Below the pieces are notes generated by a model. That model saw only the letters and a list, made by a program, of their open reading frames with translations, ran no database searches and was not told the DNA's origin. The translations under genes were made by a program, and so were the position numbers. 21,263 nt of DNA from Thiodiazotropha sp037382065 (GTDB lineage Bacteria; Pseudomonadota; Gammaproteobacteria; Chromatiales; Chromatiaceae), in the NCBI GenBank assembly GCA_037382065.1, contig JARRQF010000017.1, positions 1-21,263 on the forward strand. Direction: 5' to 3'. Numbering within the stretch: the first letter of the stretch is position 1; the number at the start of each line of letters is the position of its first letter. Shown here in pieces: positions 6,171-14,575 of this stretch.

Positions 6171-9100
6171 CCTCGTTTAAGTTTGAATCCAGATCTATTT
6201 CTGCCATCAATCTACCCAACGTCTCTTGGGCAGCATCAAACTCGTAATCGTTAATCTGTTGATCCATTCTTTTAACTGTCTCATCGACTGCCTTATGTTT
6301 AAGCATCTTGCGAATCTTCGCCATTATGCTGCCAGCCTCAGAGTTACCTTCTGCGAGAAGATCGGAGAGCGCTATCAATAGACGCTGTAGATCAGCCCCG
6401 CTCTCCATTTTCGACTCCTCGGAAGAGGCGGATTGAACCTCCTTATTAAGGATCTCAAGACCATCGAAGAGACGTCTGGACGCCTTGCTCAAATCTTCGG
6501 GTATTCTCAGATCAGGCGTCACTGTGCTTGTCAATCCCTTCAGTTCCCCTTCAAATCTCTTTGCCGCCTCATGCAACTCGATGGCTCCAATATTTCCTGC
6601 CACACCGCATAGGGTATGAACTTCACGAAGCACTGCAGCAATATCACCCTCGGCCAAGCAGTGCTCAATAATTTCAATGGCACTACTGTGGTGTTCACTG
6701 AACTCATGCAATAGTTTAAGAAATAGAGTCTGATTGCCTCCGATACGTTGTAAACCCCATGTTAAATCGATACCAGGCAGATTATCGGGTAGCGCGACAT
6801 TCTGCATATCGGTAGGGGGAGGCGAAATGGAGGCATCAACTGTTTTTTTCGTGAGCTTAAGCCATCGACTCAAGGTGCTGTAAAGTAGTTCAGGATCGAT
6901 GGGTTTTGCCACATGGTCATTCATGCCAACGGAAAGGCAGTGTTCCCGTTCATTAGACATCGCATGAGCAGTCATAGCAATCACTGGCAGATGATTGAAC
7001 CGCTCTTCAGCACGAATCTGTTGAGTCGCCTCATAACCATCCATTTCTGGCATTTGGATATCCATCAGAACCAGGTCATAATCACGCTGTTGCAGCTCTT
7101 GTAACGCTTTAACACCGTTGTCGACTGTATACACCGACAATCCCATGCCTTTAAGCAACTCTTGAGCAACCTGTTGATTGATGAGATTATCCTCAACCAG
7201 CAAAATAGTACCACTAAGAGCTAGCTGAGGCGTCCTGACTTGCTGTGCCTCGCTGGGAGCTGATCGTCTACCGCTGAGAACGCGCACAACCGTATCGAAG
7301 AGCACCGAGGGACTAATTGGCTTAATCAGCAATCCATCAAGGCCTAGTTCATCAACTTGAAGCATCACCTCCTCGCGTCCGTAAGCGGTAATCAGGATTA
7401 CTGCCGGGATATGCTGGATACCCTCGCCTTTTTTAATCATTTTCCCAGCATCGACACCATTCATGCCCGGCATACGCCAATCCATTAGCACCAGTTTAAA
7501 TGGATTCCCCGCCTGATCTTCCTGGCTCAGCAGTTGCAAAGCTTTTTCCGCACTCTCTACGGTGCTCACATCGAAGGTAAAAGAACTCAGTCTATCTCTG
7601 AGGATCTCACAAGCAGAATCATTATCATCAGCCACGAGAACCCGCAGGCCACGCAGACCAGGATCTGGCAGCCAGCGCCTCTCTCCTACTGGTTCGATTT
7701 GTCGAATAAAAGGCAGCGAAAAATAGAAACGGCTTCCAACATTAAGGGTACTTTCAACGTTTATCTTTCCCCCCATTAACTCAACCAGATTGCGACTTAT
7801 GCTCAATCCCAGGCCGGTGCCTCCAAAGCGGCGGGTCGTCGAACCATCCAACTGGGAGAAAGCGCCGAACAGACGCATCATATCTTCCTGGGGGATACCG
7901 ACACCGGTATCCTCGACAGAAAATACCAAACGCACGCTCCTCTCACCCCGCTCTTCAATGGAGACGCTTACCCTGATCTCACCCTGCTCAGTAAACTTGA
8001 TCGCATTGCTAACCAGATTAATCAAGATCTGGCCAAGACGCAGAGGATCACCAATCAGCTTGTCAGGCACGTCAATCTCCTGATCGAAGACGATTTCCAA
8101 CGCTTTCTCTTCTGCTTTGATCAGGGTGACATTGGCCAGATTATCAAATACCTCATCGAGACTGAACGGCACTCGTTCAATTTCAAGCTTACCTGCCTCA
8201 ATCTTTGAAAAATCTAGGATATCGTTGATCACACCAAGCAGGATATGTGCAGAGGCTTTGATCTTATTGACATAACGATATTGCTGCTCAGAAAGCTCTG
8301 TCTGTAAGGCCAGATGACTAAATCCCATAATCGCATTCATCGGGGTACGTATTTCATGGCTCATGTTTGCCAAAAAATCACTCTTATAACGATTAGCCTG
8401 AGCAAGGGCTGCCTTCTGACGTCGTGTCTGAGCAACCCAAAAAAGACTTAACAGCAGAAGCACCCCAGCGCCCCCAATCACCTGCCACAAAAGCGTGTAA
8501 TTCATCTCGACATCGTAGCGGATCGCCAGAGAGTTCTGACGGATATTGCGCCGCTGTGTTTCATCAATCGTCGATAGGGCCTTATTGAGTATCGCCACCA
8601 ATTCCGGCCAATCCTTGCGAACCCCAATGGCCAAGTCATTAGCATAGGGGGTTGGAGCCGCGACTTTCAGATTTCCAAAACCGTACTTATCGATGAAATA
8701 GCTGCCAAGGGTCAGATTTCCTACATAGGCATCAACCTCACCAGTGGCCAAAGCCTTCATGGCATCTTTAGTGGTCTGTTTTAGTACGAGCCTTAACATA
8801 GGATAGTCACGACGCAGATACTCCTCAGTAACATAGCCCTTTTCCACAGCAACCTTAACGTCACCCAGATCAAAAATTGTTGTAATCAAAGGCGCATCTT
8901 TGCGGGTAAAAACCATGATTGGAAAATGCAGATAGGACTCGGTGAAATTAAGGTATTGGCTGCGTTCCTCTGATGGCGTTATAGCTGGAAGAGCATCTAG
9001 TTTAGCCAGTTTTGCCGCTTCCATAACCTCCTCCCAGTTAAGATTTGGTTGGTGAACAAACCTGACATTAAGGATTGCCTGGAGATGCGTCATAAATTCT

Positions 9101-12100
9101 GCCGAGATACCCCGGTACTCTCCCGATTTTGTCACATACTCAACCGGCTCCCAGTCGGGATCAACGCCAAGGCGAATCACCGGGTGGTTGACTAGCCATG
9201 TCTTCTCAGGCGGAGTCAGGTTAAGCGCGGGTGCGGCATCCACTTGCCCTTGTTTATTCAGGATAGGTACCCACTTATGCAGAATCTCGCGATTCTCCTC
9301 TGTCGTCATGCTATCCAGTGCCTTCTGCAGTATTCCCTGCAAAATAGGCCAGTCATGTCGCACACCAATGGCATTCACGGATGCCAGACCATGGATCTTC
9401 CCCTGAATCCGAAGATTGGAGATCAGTTCATGCTCGATTAGATAGAGAGCCACGGCCCGATTCCCGACATAGGCATCAACCTCCCCTTTGGATACAGCGT
9501 CCAGGGCATCGCTGGTATCTTTGTATAATCGAAGTTTGATATCCGAGCTTCGCTTGGACAAAATACTTTCCATGATAAAGCCGCGTTCAACCGCAACTTG
9601 CTTTCCATTAAGATCCTCAAGAGTGTTAGCGTAGGGCGCATCTTTTCTTGCAATAATCACATAGGGATTAATCAGAAAGGGTTCGGTGAAGAGAAAATCC
9701 TTCTCCCGGCTCGGATGTGGTGTAATACCCATCAGGGCCGCCAGCTGTTTCTCTTTTACCTTGTTATAAATATCGTCCCAAGAGCCAGGCTGAAGCTTGA
9801 GAACACCATTCAGACGCCGGTTCAGTGCCTTCACCGTATCAACACCTATTCCTTTTGGCACCCCATTTTCATCAATAAAATCCATTGGCGGCCAAGCATT
9901 CATCACACCCACCGCAATCTCTGGATGCGCTTTTAGCCATGCCTGTTCTTCATGGGTAAGTTGGATTTCACTCTCCTGATGCACCCGGTCACGATCAATC
10001 CAGCGATGACGAATCTGCCGATGCTCTTCCGGTGTTATACTGGCCAAACCCTTATTCAAGATTTCGACCAACTGCGGCCACTCTTTTCTGACCCCGAAGC
10101 ATGCTTTAAATTTACCCAATTGCGGCACGCTACCGACCGCTTTCAGACGCATCATATGATTCTGCTCAATAATCCAGTTGGCCTCCAGATTATTGCCAAT
10201 ATAGGCATCAGCTTTGTTGAATGCTACCGCCTCCAGTGCCTCCTGGGTGCTCGGCACCACCAATAATTGAATACCTGGATATTCCATGGAGAGCCGTTCA
10301 TGGAGATAGTAGTCTTTCTCAACAGCTAAAATCTTTCCTTCTAAATCTTGCAAGCCGCTCAACAGAGCATCATCTTTACGTTGATAAAGGTAGTTGGGTG
10401 CAGAGAAAAACGGCAGGGAGAATGCGAGATACTGAAGGCGCTCCTCTGTGCGGGCAATGCTACTGACTATATCGAATTCACCCTTTCGCGCCGCATCGAT
10501 AATTTCACTCCAATTATCTACCACTATGGGTTCGATCTGGATGTCTAGTCGTTTCTGCAATATCTCAAGATAGTCTGCGGAAATACCCTGAAATTCCCCA
10601 TCATACCCAATAAAATCAAGCGGTTGAGACTTACTGTAAACCCCAACTTTAATCTTGGGATGGTGTTTAATCCAGAGTTGTTCCTGTGGCGACAACCCGA
10701 GAGCCACATAAGAGAGGCGCTCTTCACCCAGGGAGAGCCAATAACGCCGGATAGTCTGCCGCTCCTCTTCGCTGATCGCAGCCAACGCTTTTTTCAGAAT
10801 ACCCGTTAGCTCCGGCCAATCCTGACGAATAGCCATGGCCAGGATACTGGGTCGATCAAAAGTTCCGGCAACCCTGAGATTGGTTATCTCATTACGCTCA
10901 AGCCAATAGCCTGCAACTCCGATACTCAGAATCGTAGCATCCGCTGCTCCCAAAGAAACCTGTTCCAAAGCGGTTGGTATATCAGCAACCTCAATCACCT
11001 CTACTCCTGGCATGTGTCGCCGCAGATGCTCAATCACGGAATAGCCTTTGGGCAAAGCAATGGTATGCCCCTGAAGATCTCTCTCCCCTTGTATATCAAG
11101 TCTCTTTCCCCGAGTGAGGATATAGCGCTGAGAGATAAAATAGGGAGGCGTAAACTGAAATTCCTTTTCTCTTTCCGATGTTCTATTAGCCATCGGCAAT
11201 AGATCCACTTTGCCCTTGCGTAAGAGATCCAGGGACGCCCCCCAACTATCAGTCACAACCAGAGAGAAATTCATCCCAAGCTGATGACTAATCAACTTCA
11301 GATAGTCGGCCGATACCCCACGATGCTTTGCGTTTTCATCGATAAATTCATAGGGCGCAAAGCCCGGATCAATGGCAATCCTTATCTGATGATGATGTTT
11401 CAACCAGTTCTGCTCTTTGGAAGTAAAAGCAAGATCAGAATGGAGTGGAAAACGAATACCGTAGTCTTGCCTCCTTCCCAACCAACGGGAAAGCATCTTA
11501 TCGGTCTCTTCTTGAGTGATCAGAGAGAATCCCTGCTCAATCTCTTTTAGTAGCTTTTCGCTACCTTTTGGTACTGCCGCACTCAACTGCAACTCAAATA
11601 AATCTTCACCCAGAGTTTTGAATTCACCACGCAGACCAAGTCTGATCAGCCCCTGATCGGCAGAGGCCTTATCAGCAATAAAAGCGTCGATCTCACCACG
11701 CTCCACAGCAGTTATCATCTGAGAGATATTCTCGAAACTTACCACAGTGGCATCCCGGAATTGCTTGGCAAACCGAGTTCCTGATGAGGGTCCTTGCATG
11801 CCGATACGTGCTGTCAAAAAGTCGGATAAAACACGGCGATCACCCTCCTTATACAGAGAGTAAAGCGCTGCCGGTGCATGCAAATAGGATTGCGAAAAAT
11901 CGAGCCACTCAGCTCTGTCGTCTGACCTAATTAGTCCAGCATGAATATCGGCTCGCCGGTCTTTCAAATCCTCAATAGAGCGGTTTATATCTGTCAGGCG
12001 AAAGCTAACAGAATGGTTTGTTTTGGCGGCCCAAAGGCGCCACAGATCAACACCTATCCCTACCGGCTCTCCCTCGTTATTGAGAAAACTAAAAGGTGAG

Positions 12101-12423
12101 AGATTTCGACTCCCGGCAATGGTCAGTATCTTTTGAGTATCAGCTCCCGCCTTCTCCAACCCTTTTTGTTCCAGACCGGAAGCCCTGCCGACAGAAGAGG
12201 AGGATCTTAGAGGTGCCATGCCCGGATGGTAGTCTGGCTTTTCAGCTATCGTGGTCTGTGCATAAGCACTACTGCCACAAAAAACCAGACTTAATAGTAA
12301 TAGGCATGACATTAGCAACCAGCATAGTGCTATATGTAATAAAGAGAGAATTGTTCGAAAATATCGGTGGCGCGAAGACACAAATAACTCAATGCGGATC
12401 CCCCTTATAGAGCGAATCATCAT
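6154..12423 (-). CDS. giant hybrid sensor histidine kinase, five tandem SBP_bac_3 domains, two receivers, HPt
   Basis: About 2089 residues, EvgS/BvgS-like in plan but far longer than those (about 1200). Order: signal anchor 25-52; five periplasmic amino-acid-type solute-binding domains near 96-320, 346-567, 591-811, 835-1054 and 1083-1299; membrane helix 1311-1331; HisKA with His1356 (ANMSHEIRTPMN); HATPase with an N-box near 1469-1478 (LVSNAIKFTE), DTGVGIP and GGTGLGLSIS; receiver 1 with Asp1648; receiver 2 with Asp1788; HPt with His1936 (VHTLCGVAGNIG). All key phosphorelay residues are present. Domains 2-5 each begin after a conserved linker of the type L-T-x2-E-Q-x-W-L-K-x-H-P-x-I-x-V-G-V, and all five keep the family's ligand-binding Arg. 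GGAGGT 7 nt upstream favours ATG 12423; an in-frame TTG is at 12426. It overlaps the HD-GYP regulator gene by 17 nt. Confidence 0.95.
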   Translation of the reverse strand: MMIRSIRGIRIELFVSSRHRYFRTILSLLHIALCWLLMSCLLLLSLVFCGSSAYAQTTIAEKPDYHPGMAPLRSSSSVGRASGLEQKGLEKAGADTQKILTIAGSRNLSPFSFLNNEGEPVGIGVDLWRLWAAKTNHSVSFRLTDINRSIEDLKDRRADIHAGLIRSDDRAEWLDFSQSYLHAPAALYSLYKEGDRRVLSDFLTARIGMQGPSSGTRFAKQFRDATVVSFENISQMITAVERGEIDAFIADKASADQGLIRLGLRGEFKTLGEDLFELQLSAAVPKGSEKLLKEIEQGFSLITQEETDKMLSRWLGRRQDYGIRFPLHSDLAFTSKEQNWLKHHHQIRIAIDPGFAPYEFIDENAKHRGVSADYLKLISHQLGMNFSLVVTDSWGASLDLLRKGKVDLLPMANRTSEREKEFQFTPPYFISQRYILTRGKRLDIQGERDLQGHTIALPKGYSVIEHLRRHMPGVEVIEVADIPTALEQVSLGAADATILSIGVAGYWLERNEITNLRVAGTFDRPSILAMAIRQDWPELTGILKKALAAISEEERQTIRRYWLSLGEERLSYVALGLSPQEQLWIKHHPKIKVGVYSKSQPLDFIGYDGEFQGISADYLEILQKRLDIQIEPIVVDNWSEIIDAARKGEFDIVSSIARTEERLQYLAFSLPFFSAPNYLYQRKDDALLSGLQDLEGKILAVEKDYYLHERLSMEYPGIQLLVVPSTQEALEAVAFNKADAYIGNNLEANWIIEQNHMMRLKAVGSVPQLGKFKACFGVRKEWPQLVEILNKGLASITPEEHRQIRHRWIDRDRVHQESEIQLTHEEQAWLKAHPEIAVGVMNAWPPMDFIDENGVPKGIGVDTVKALNRRLNGVLKLQPGSWDDIYNKVKEKQLAALMGITPHPSREKDFLFTEPFLINPYVIIARKDAPYANTLEDLNGKQVAVERGFIMESILSKRSSDIKLRLYKDTSDALDAVSKGEVDAYVGNRAVALYLIEHELISNLRIQGKIHGLASVNAIGVRHDWPILQGILQKALDSMTTEENREILHKWVPILNKQGQVDAAPALNLTPPEKTWLVNHPVIRLGVDPDWEPVEYVTKSGEYRGISAEFMTHLQAILNVRFVHQPNLNWEEVMEAAKLAKLDALPAITPSEERSQYLNFTESYLHFPIMVFTRKDAPLITTIFDLGDVKVAVEKGYVTEEYLRRDYPMLRLVLKQTTKDAMKALATGEVDAYVGNLTLGSYFIDKYGFGNLKVAAPTPYANDLAIGVRKDWPELVAILNKALSTIDETQRRNIRQNSLAIRYDVEMNYTLLWQVIGGAGVLLLLSLFWVAQTRRQKAALAQANRYKSDFLANMSHEIRTPMNAIMGFSHLALQTELSEQQYRYVNKIKASAHILLGVINDILDFSKIEAGKLEIERVPFSLDEVFDNLANVTLIKAEEKALEIVFDQEIDVPDKLIGDPLRLGQILINLVSNAIKFTEQGEIRVSVSIEERGERSVRLVFSVEDTGVGIPQEDMMRLFGAFSQLDGSTTRRFGGTGLGLSISRNLVELMGGKINVESTLNVGSRFYFSLPFIRQIEPVGERRWLPDPGLRGLRVLVADDNDSACEILRDRLSSFTFDVSTVESAEKALQLLSQEDQAGNPFKLVLMDWRMPGMNGVDAGKMIKKGEGIQHIPAVILITAYGREEVMLQVDELGLDGLLIKPISPSVLFDTVVRVLSGRRSAPSEAQQVRTPQLALSGTILLVEDNLINQQVAQELLKGMGLSVYTVDNGVKALQELQQRDYDLVLMDIQMPEMDGYEATQQIRAEERFNHLPVIAMTAHAMSNEREHCLSVGMNDHVAKPIDPELLYSTLSRWLKLTKKTVDASISPPPTDMQNVALPDNLPGIDLTWGLQRIGGNQTLFLKLLHEFSEHHSSAIEIIEHCLAEGDIAAVLREVHTLCGVAGNIGAIELHEAAKRFEGELKGLTSTVTPDLRIPEDLSKASRRLFDGLEILNKEVQSASSEESKMESGADLQRLLIALSDLLAEGNSEAGSIMAKIRKMLKHKAVDETVKRMDQQINDYEFDAAQETLGRLMAEIDLDSNLNEDEARA

Positions 12424-12687
12424 CAAGAATACCTCCGGCCCAGCAGAATGAGAGTCATTGCTTGGCCAAGCCCAATAACCAGTTTCACCATCTCAATAAG
12501 TTTTTCAGTACTTCATCCAAAAATTGGTTTTTTATCACTAGATTTCATTAAAGCGATACTCAAACCAACCTAACTGCAGTCAATATTAGCCTTTCCATGC
12601 AATGACTAGTGCCACATTGATACTAGGTCAATCTGATCAAAAAATCTCAGCTTAAAAGTGACGAATGTCAATGTACATTATAATTAT

Positions 12688-12750
12688 CCTAAAAAGATCA
12701 GCAGGAACCTGCTATTGGATGGAGTGGTCAACTGATCTTTTTAGGTTGAA
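12688..12750. repeat. MITE-like inverted repeat, one copy of a dispersed family
   Basis: CCTAAAAAGATCA at 12688-12700 and its perfect complement at 12733-12745 enclose 32 nt that begin with a second palindrome (GCAGGAACCTGC, 12701-12712). The right arm with its flank (12729-12750, containing CAACTGATCTTTTTAGGTTG) recurs in exact inverted form at 21236-21257. Two copies 8.5 kb apart in non-coding DNA indicate a dispersed element. Confidence 0.75.
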
Positions 12751-12847
12751 TAGTTTTGAGTTTTTAGTGATGAGTTTTGAGTTGAGCTGTTCGCTACGCT
12801 CACGCGCTTTATACCTCCCCTCCGCAAGGGAGGGTGTCGCAAAAGTC

Positions 12848-12914
12848 GTAGGGTGGGACTCTGTCCCACCATTAAAGGATGAAATGTAGGATGTGGTGAG
12901 GTACGAACCCCATC
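12848..12914. repeat. REP-like doublet with GTAG heads
   Basis: Unit 1 has GTAG at 12848 followed by a perfect 8-bp stem GGTGGGAC / GTCCCACC with a 3-nt loop (12852-12870). Unit 2 has GTAG at 12886 followed by an imperfect stem GATGTGG / CCCCATC (12890-12914). A GTAG head plus a palindrome is the hallmark of REP sequences mobilised by RAYT-type TnpA proteins. No such gene is present here. Confidence 0.6.
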
Positions 12915-12969
12915 ATTGATGCAAGAATAATATTAAGAAGAGATGAATACCGAACGTAGTTCAGTTATT

Positions 12970-13278
12970 CTATTCTGCGTCAATATCACCAACACGGATC
13001 ATAACCGACCCATCATCTTCATAGGCACCATGCTCAATGAGCCTTCTCGCCGCATTCTGAATATCTAAGCGATGCTGTGCCACCACATGCATAGGCAACT
13101 CTTCAGAGACCCCAAAATAGTTTTCTAGCGTGCCAAGTTCAACACGGCACAATACCCTTTTTTTATTCACATCCACAGCAAGGGTTGCTGTATTTGTTGC
13201 ACTATTCCATGACTCCAGTCTTGGAAATATTATTCCTGAATTATCTCTATTGTATGATCGATTATGTAACGTCTGCAC
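12970..13278 (-). CDS. DUF1488 family protein
   Basis: A soluble protein of 102 residues from GTG 13278, which has AGGA 6 nt upstream; the frame stays open to a TTG at 13344 (124 residues), but that start lacks a ribosome-binding site. The core IIFPRLESWNSATNTATLAV, then a Cys-containing strand (RVLCRVELGTLENYFG), then a helix with the pattern VAQHRLDIQNAARRLIE and an acidic GSVMIRVGDID end, follow the DUF1488 layout (FP..E.W, C.IS.EAL...FG, F..HR..I...A...I). The family is small, common in proteobacteria and has no known function. It is isolated on the minus strand beside repeats. The codons for residues before the core are AT-rich compared with the rest. Confidence 0.7.
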   Translation of the reverse strand: MQTLHNRSYNRDNSGIIFPRLESWNSATNTATLAVDVNKKRVLCRVELGTLENYFGVSEELPMHVVAQHRLDIQNAARRLIEHGAYEDDGSVMIRVGDIDAE

Positions 13279-13706
13279 GGGGTATCCTGTATTTTCTCTA
13301 TGACTTAATTGAGATGCATAGAATGCTCTCAAGTTGAATTCCAAAACGAGGTTATATTTGGAAAAATAGGCTAATAAAGCAAGATTCAGAGTTGTATTTA
13401 AATTTTAAATAGAGCTGCCTTGTTTTTGAAAAGACACCATCAAACCACTCTTAGAGTGGTATACGCTAAATGCAATTATAGTCGATTTAGCATATTCGTG
13501 CTGCTATATTTCAATCTGCCGTTATAAGCAGCGTTTGATTACATCTCGCCACGACGAAAACTGCAAAGCCCTCCCTGACTCACAGATGGAGCGGAATAAC
13601 CAAGCCCTACAGCAAGGGGAGATTATAGAGCTACTCTCGCAGCCAATTGTCGCACCTCGGCAGATACCCATCCGAACAGGAGGGATAAGGAACTCGGAGA
13701 AATGAA
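13279..13706. other. intergenic region of about 430 bp, AT-rich then a possible gene relic
   Basis: 13345-13530 is AT-rich and includes a 7-bp hairpin ACCACTC / GAGTGGT (13444-13460). From about 13540 the base composition rises, and a plus-strand frame without a convincing start runs to a stop at 13702-13704. It contains MERNNQALQQGEIIELL followed by a Pro/Arg-rich tail. I do not recognise it; it may be the 3' relic of a gene or chance. Confidence 0.35.
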
Positions 13707-13991
13707 TTATCCATCACTCTCTTTCGTCTCTTCCCATCCACTATTTTTATCTACCCATCTTAAACTCAGCCAATACCAAACAATAATCGGGATCATCATG
13801 GCTACCCAACTCCAATCATCAATCAGAAAGATCTTCATAACCCAGTCAGGATTTGGTACTAATAATGACCAAGGAATGCAATAGAGAGAAAAAATCAGAC
13901 AGGACCATATTAACCACAAAGCCCCCTTTCGCGAATTAATACTAGAAAATGCAAGAAAAACCCACATTGGTGTATTATCTTTCTTATCCAT
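13707..13991 (-). CDS. small inner-membrane protein of unknown function, two helices
   Basis: A 94-residue protein with two hydrophobic segments, at about 24-44 (ALWLIWSCLIFSLYCIPWSLL) and 59-79 (DWSWVAMMIPIIVWYWLSL). They are separated by a short Pro/Asp-containing loop, with charged ends (MDKKDN at the start, DKNSGWEETKESDG at the end). It is rich in Trp, which is usual for small membrane proteins. TAGGT about 6 nt upstream supports the ATG. A plus-strand frame starting at 13702 lies opposite it and has its own GGAG, but its translation lacks protein-like features, so the minus-strand reading is preferred. No function can be inferred from sequence or neighbours. Confidence 0.6.
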   Translation of the reverse strand: MDKKDNTPMWVFLAFSSINSRKGALWLIWSCLIFSLYCIPWSLLVPNPDWVMKIFLIDDWSWVAMMIPIIVWYWLSLRWVDKNSGWEETKESDG

Positions 13992-14564
13992 GAATTACCT
14001 ACTCAATTGGAACATTTGCTACAATATCGCAAAATATCCTATTTTTTGCAATTTGATACTTGAGCTTGTCTCCGTCAGTGTCCGGGCTTACTTTAAACTT
14101 CCCAGATCCGGATTCGTTTTTTTCAGCCTATCTAACTCCTCTTCGAAACTCTAAGAAACTCTAAGTCAAATAGATGCCATGACATTATAGTTCGATTTGA
14201 TTCTAATTTTTTGTGTAGCTCAAAGATTAATTTTCGTAGCAAAAGAATATCTTTTTCAGAAAATTTATCACGGATGATGTAGTCTCCAATATCTATTTCA
14301 ACACACCTTATACAACCTCTTTCACAAAGGTTTACATATCTCACATTTACAACAGAGTTCTTTATATGGTTAAACGCTCAACCTTATTAGCTCCACTATT
14401 TGGAGCCACAAATAATCATATTTTCGAGCGCATCGTAAACATCAGCTTACTGTGTGGCACCCAAGGGCTTGTTCACACCAGGGCTCGAACCCCGCAGGAA
14501 GTGCTTTTGGGGTGCAGACAATGCCCCCCTTCCTTGTCAAGAGCCGCAACACCGAGCTGGGTTA
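13992..14564. other. low-coding region of about 570 bp
   Basis: It is AT-rich up to about 14440, then GC-richer. It contains one doubtful minus-strand frame (14132-14344). The stretch 14455-14530 shows a tRNA T-arm-like string on the minus strand (GGGGTTCGAGCCC) but cannot fold into a tRNA. Nothing else was recognised. Confidence 0.4.
14132..14344 (-). CDS. doubtful small hypothetical protein
   Basis: A 70-residue frame from GTG 14344. It has Cys7, Cys11 and Cys14 (LCERGCIRCVEIDIG), a charged helical middle (SEKDILLLRKLIFELHKKLE) and no membrane segment. No Shine-Dalgarno sequence precedes the GTG. It may be a fragment of a larger gene, or non-coding in an AT-rich stretch where long frames are rarer than in GC-rich DNA. 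I recognise no family. Confidence 0.25.
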   Translation of the reverse strand: MRYVNLCERGCIRCVEIDIGDYIIRDKFSEKDILLLRKLIFELHKKLESNRTIMSWHLFDLEFLRVSKRS

Positions 14565-14575
14565 TCAAATAACCC
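14559..14575 (-). other. hairpin spanning the ribonuclease stop codon
   Basis: GGGTTAT (14559-14565) and ATAACCC (14569-14575) form a perfect 7-bp stem with a 3-nt loop. The ribonuclease TGA stop (14567-14565) lies in the loop and stem. No U-run follows on the minus strand, so it is not a standard intrinsic terminator, but it may protect the transcript end. Confidence 0.4.

Larger units (their letters stand above)
12424..12969. other. 546-bp intergenic region rich in repeats
   Basis: It lies between the divergent-side upstream region of the giant kinase and the 3' end of the DUF1488 gene. 12427-12660 should hold the kinase promoter, but I could not assign one with confidence. 12688-12745 is an inverted repeat, 12814-12833 a CCTCCC/GGGAGG hairpin, and 12848-12914 a REP-like doublet. 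A plus-strand frame at 12665-12889 runs through these repeats and is not a gene. Confidence 0.6.

Noticed and set aside
12588..12612. Sigma-54-like sequence on the minus strand upstream of the giant kinase (TGGCAC...TTGCA)
   Set aside because: The spacer between the two elements is 6 nt, not 5, so GG and GC are one base too far apart. This spacing is strict for sigma-54.
12665..12889. Plus-strand frame of 74 codons
   Set aside because: It runs through the inverted repeat and REP-like hairpins, has no ribosome-binding site and no protein-like pattern.
13702..13884. Plus-strand frame with a GGAG upstream, opposite the small membrane protein gene
   Set aside because: The minus-strand frame encodes a coherent two-helix membrane protein, whereas this one gives a low-information sequence.
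14455..14530. Possible tRNA on the minus strand because of GGGGTTCGAGCCC
   Set aside because: The T-arm pairs at only three positions and no D-arm, anticodon arm or acceptor stem can be drawn around it.
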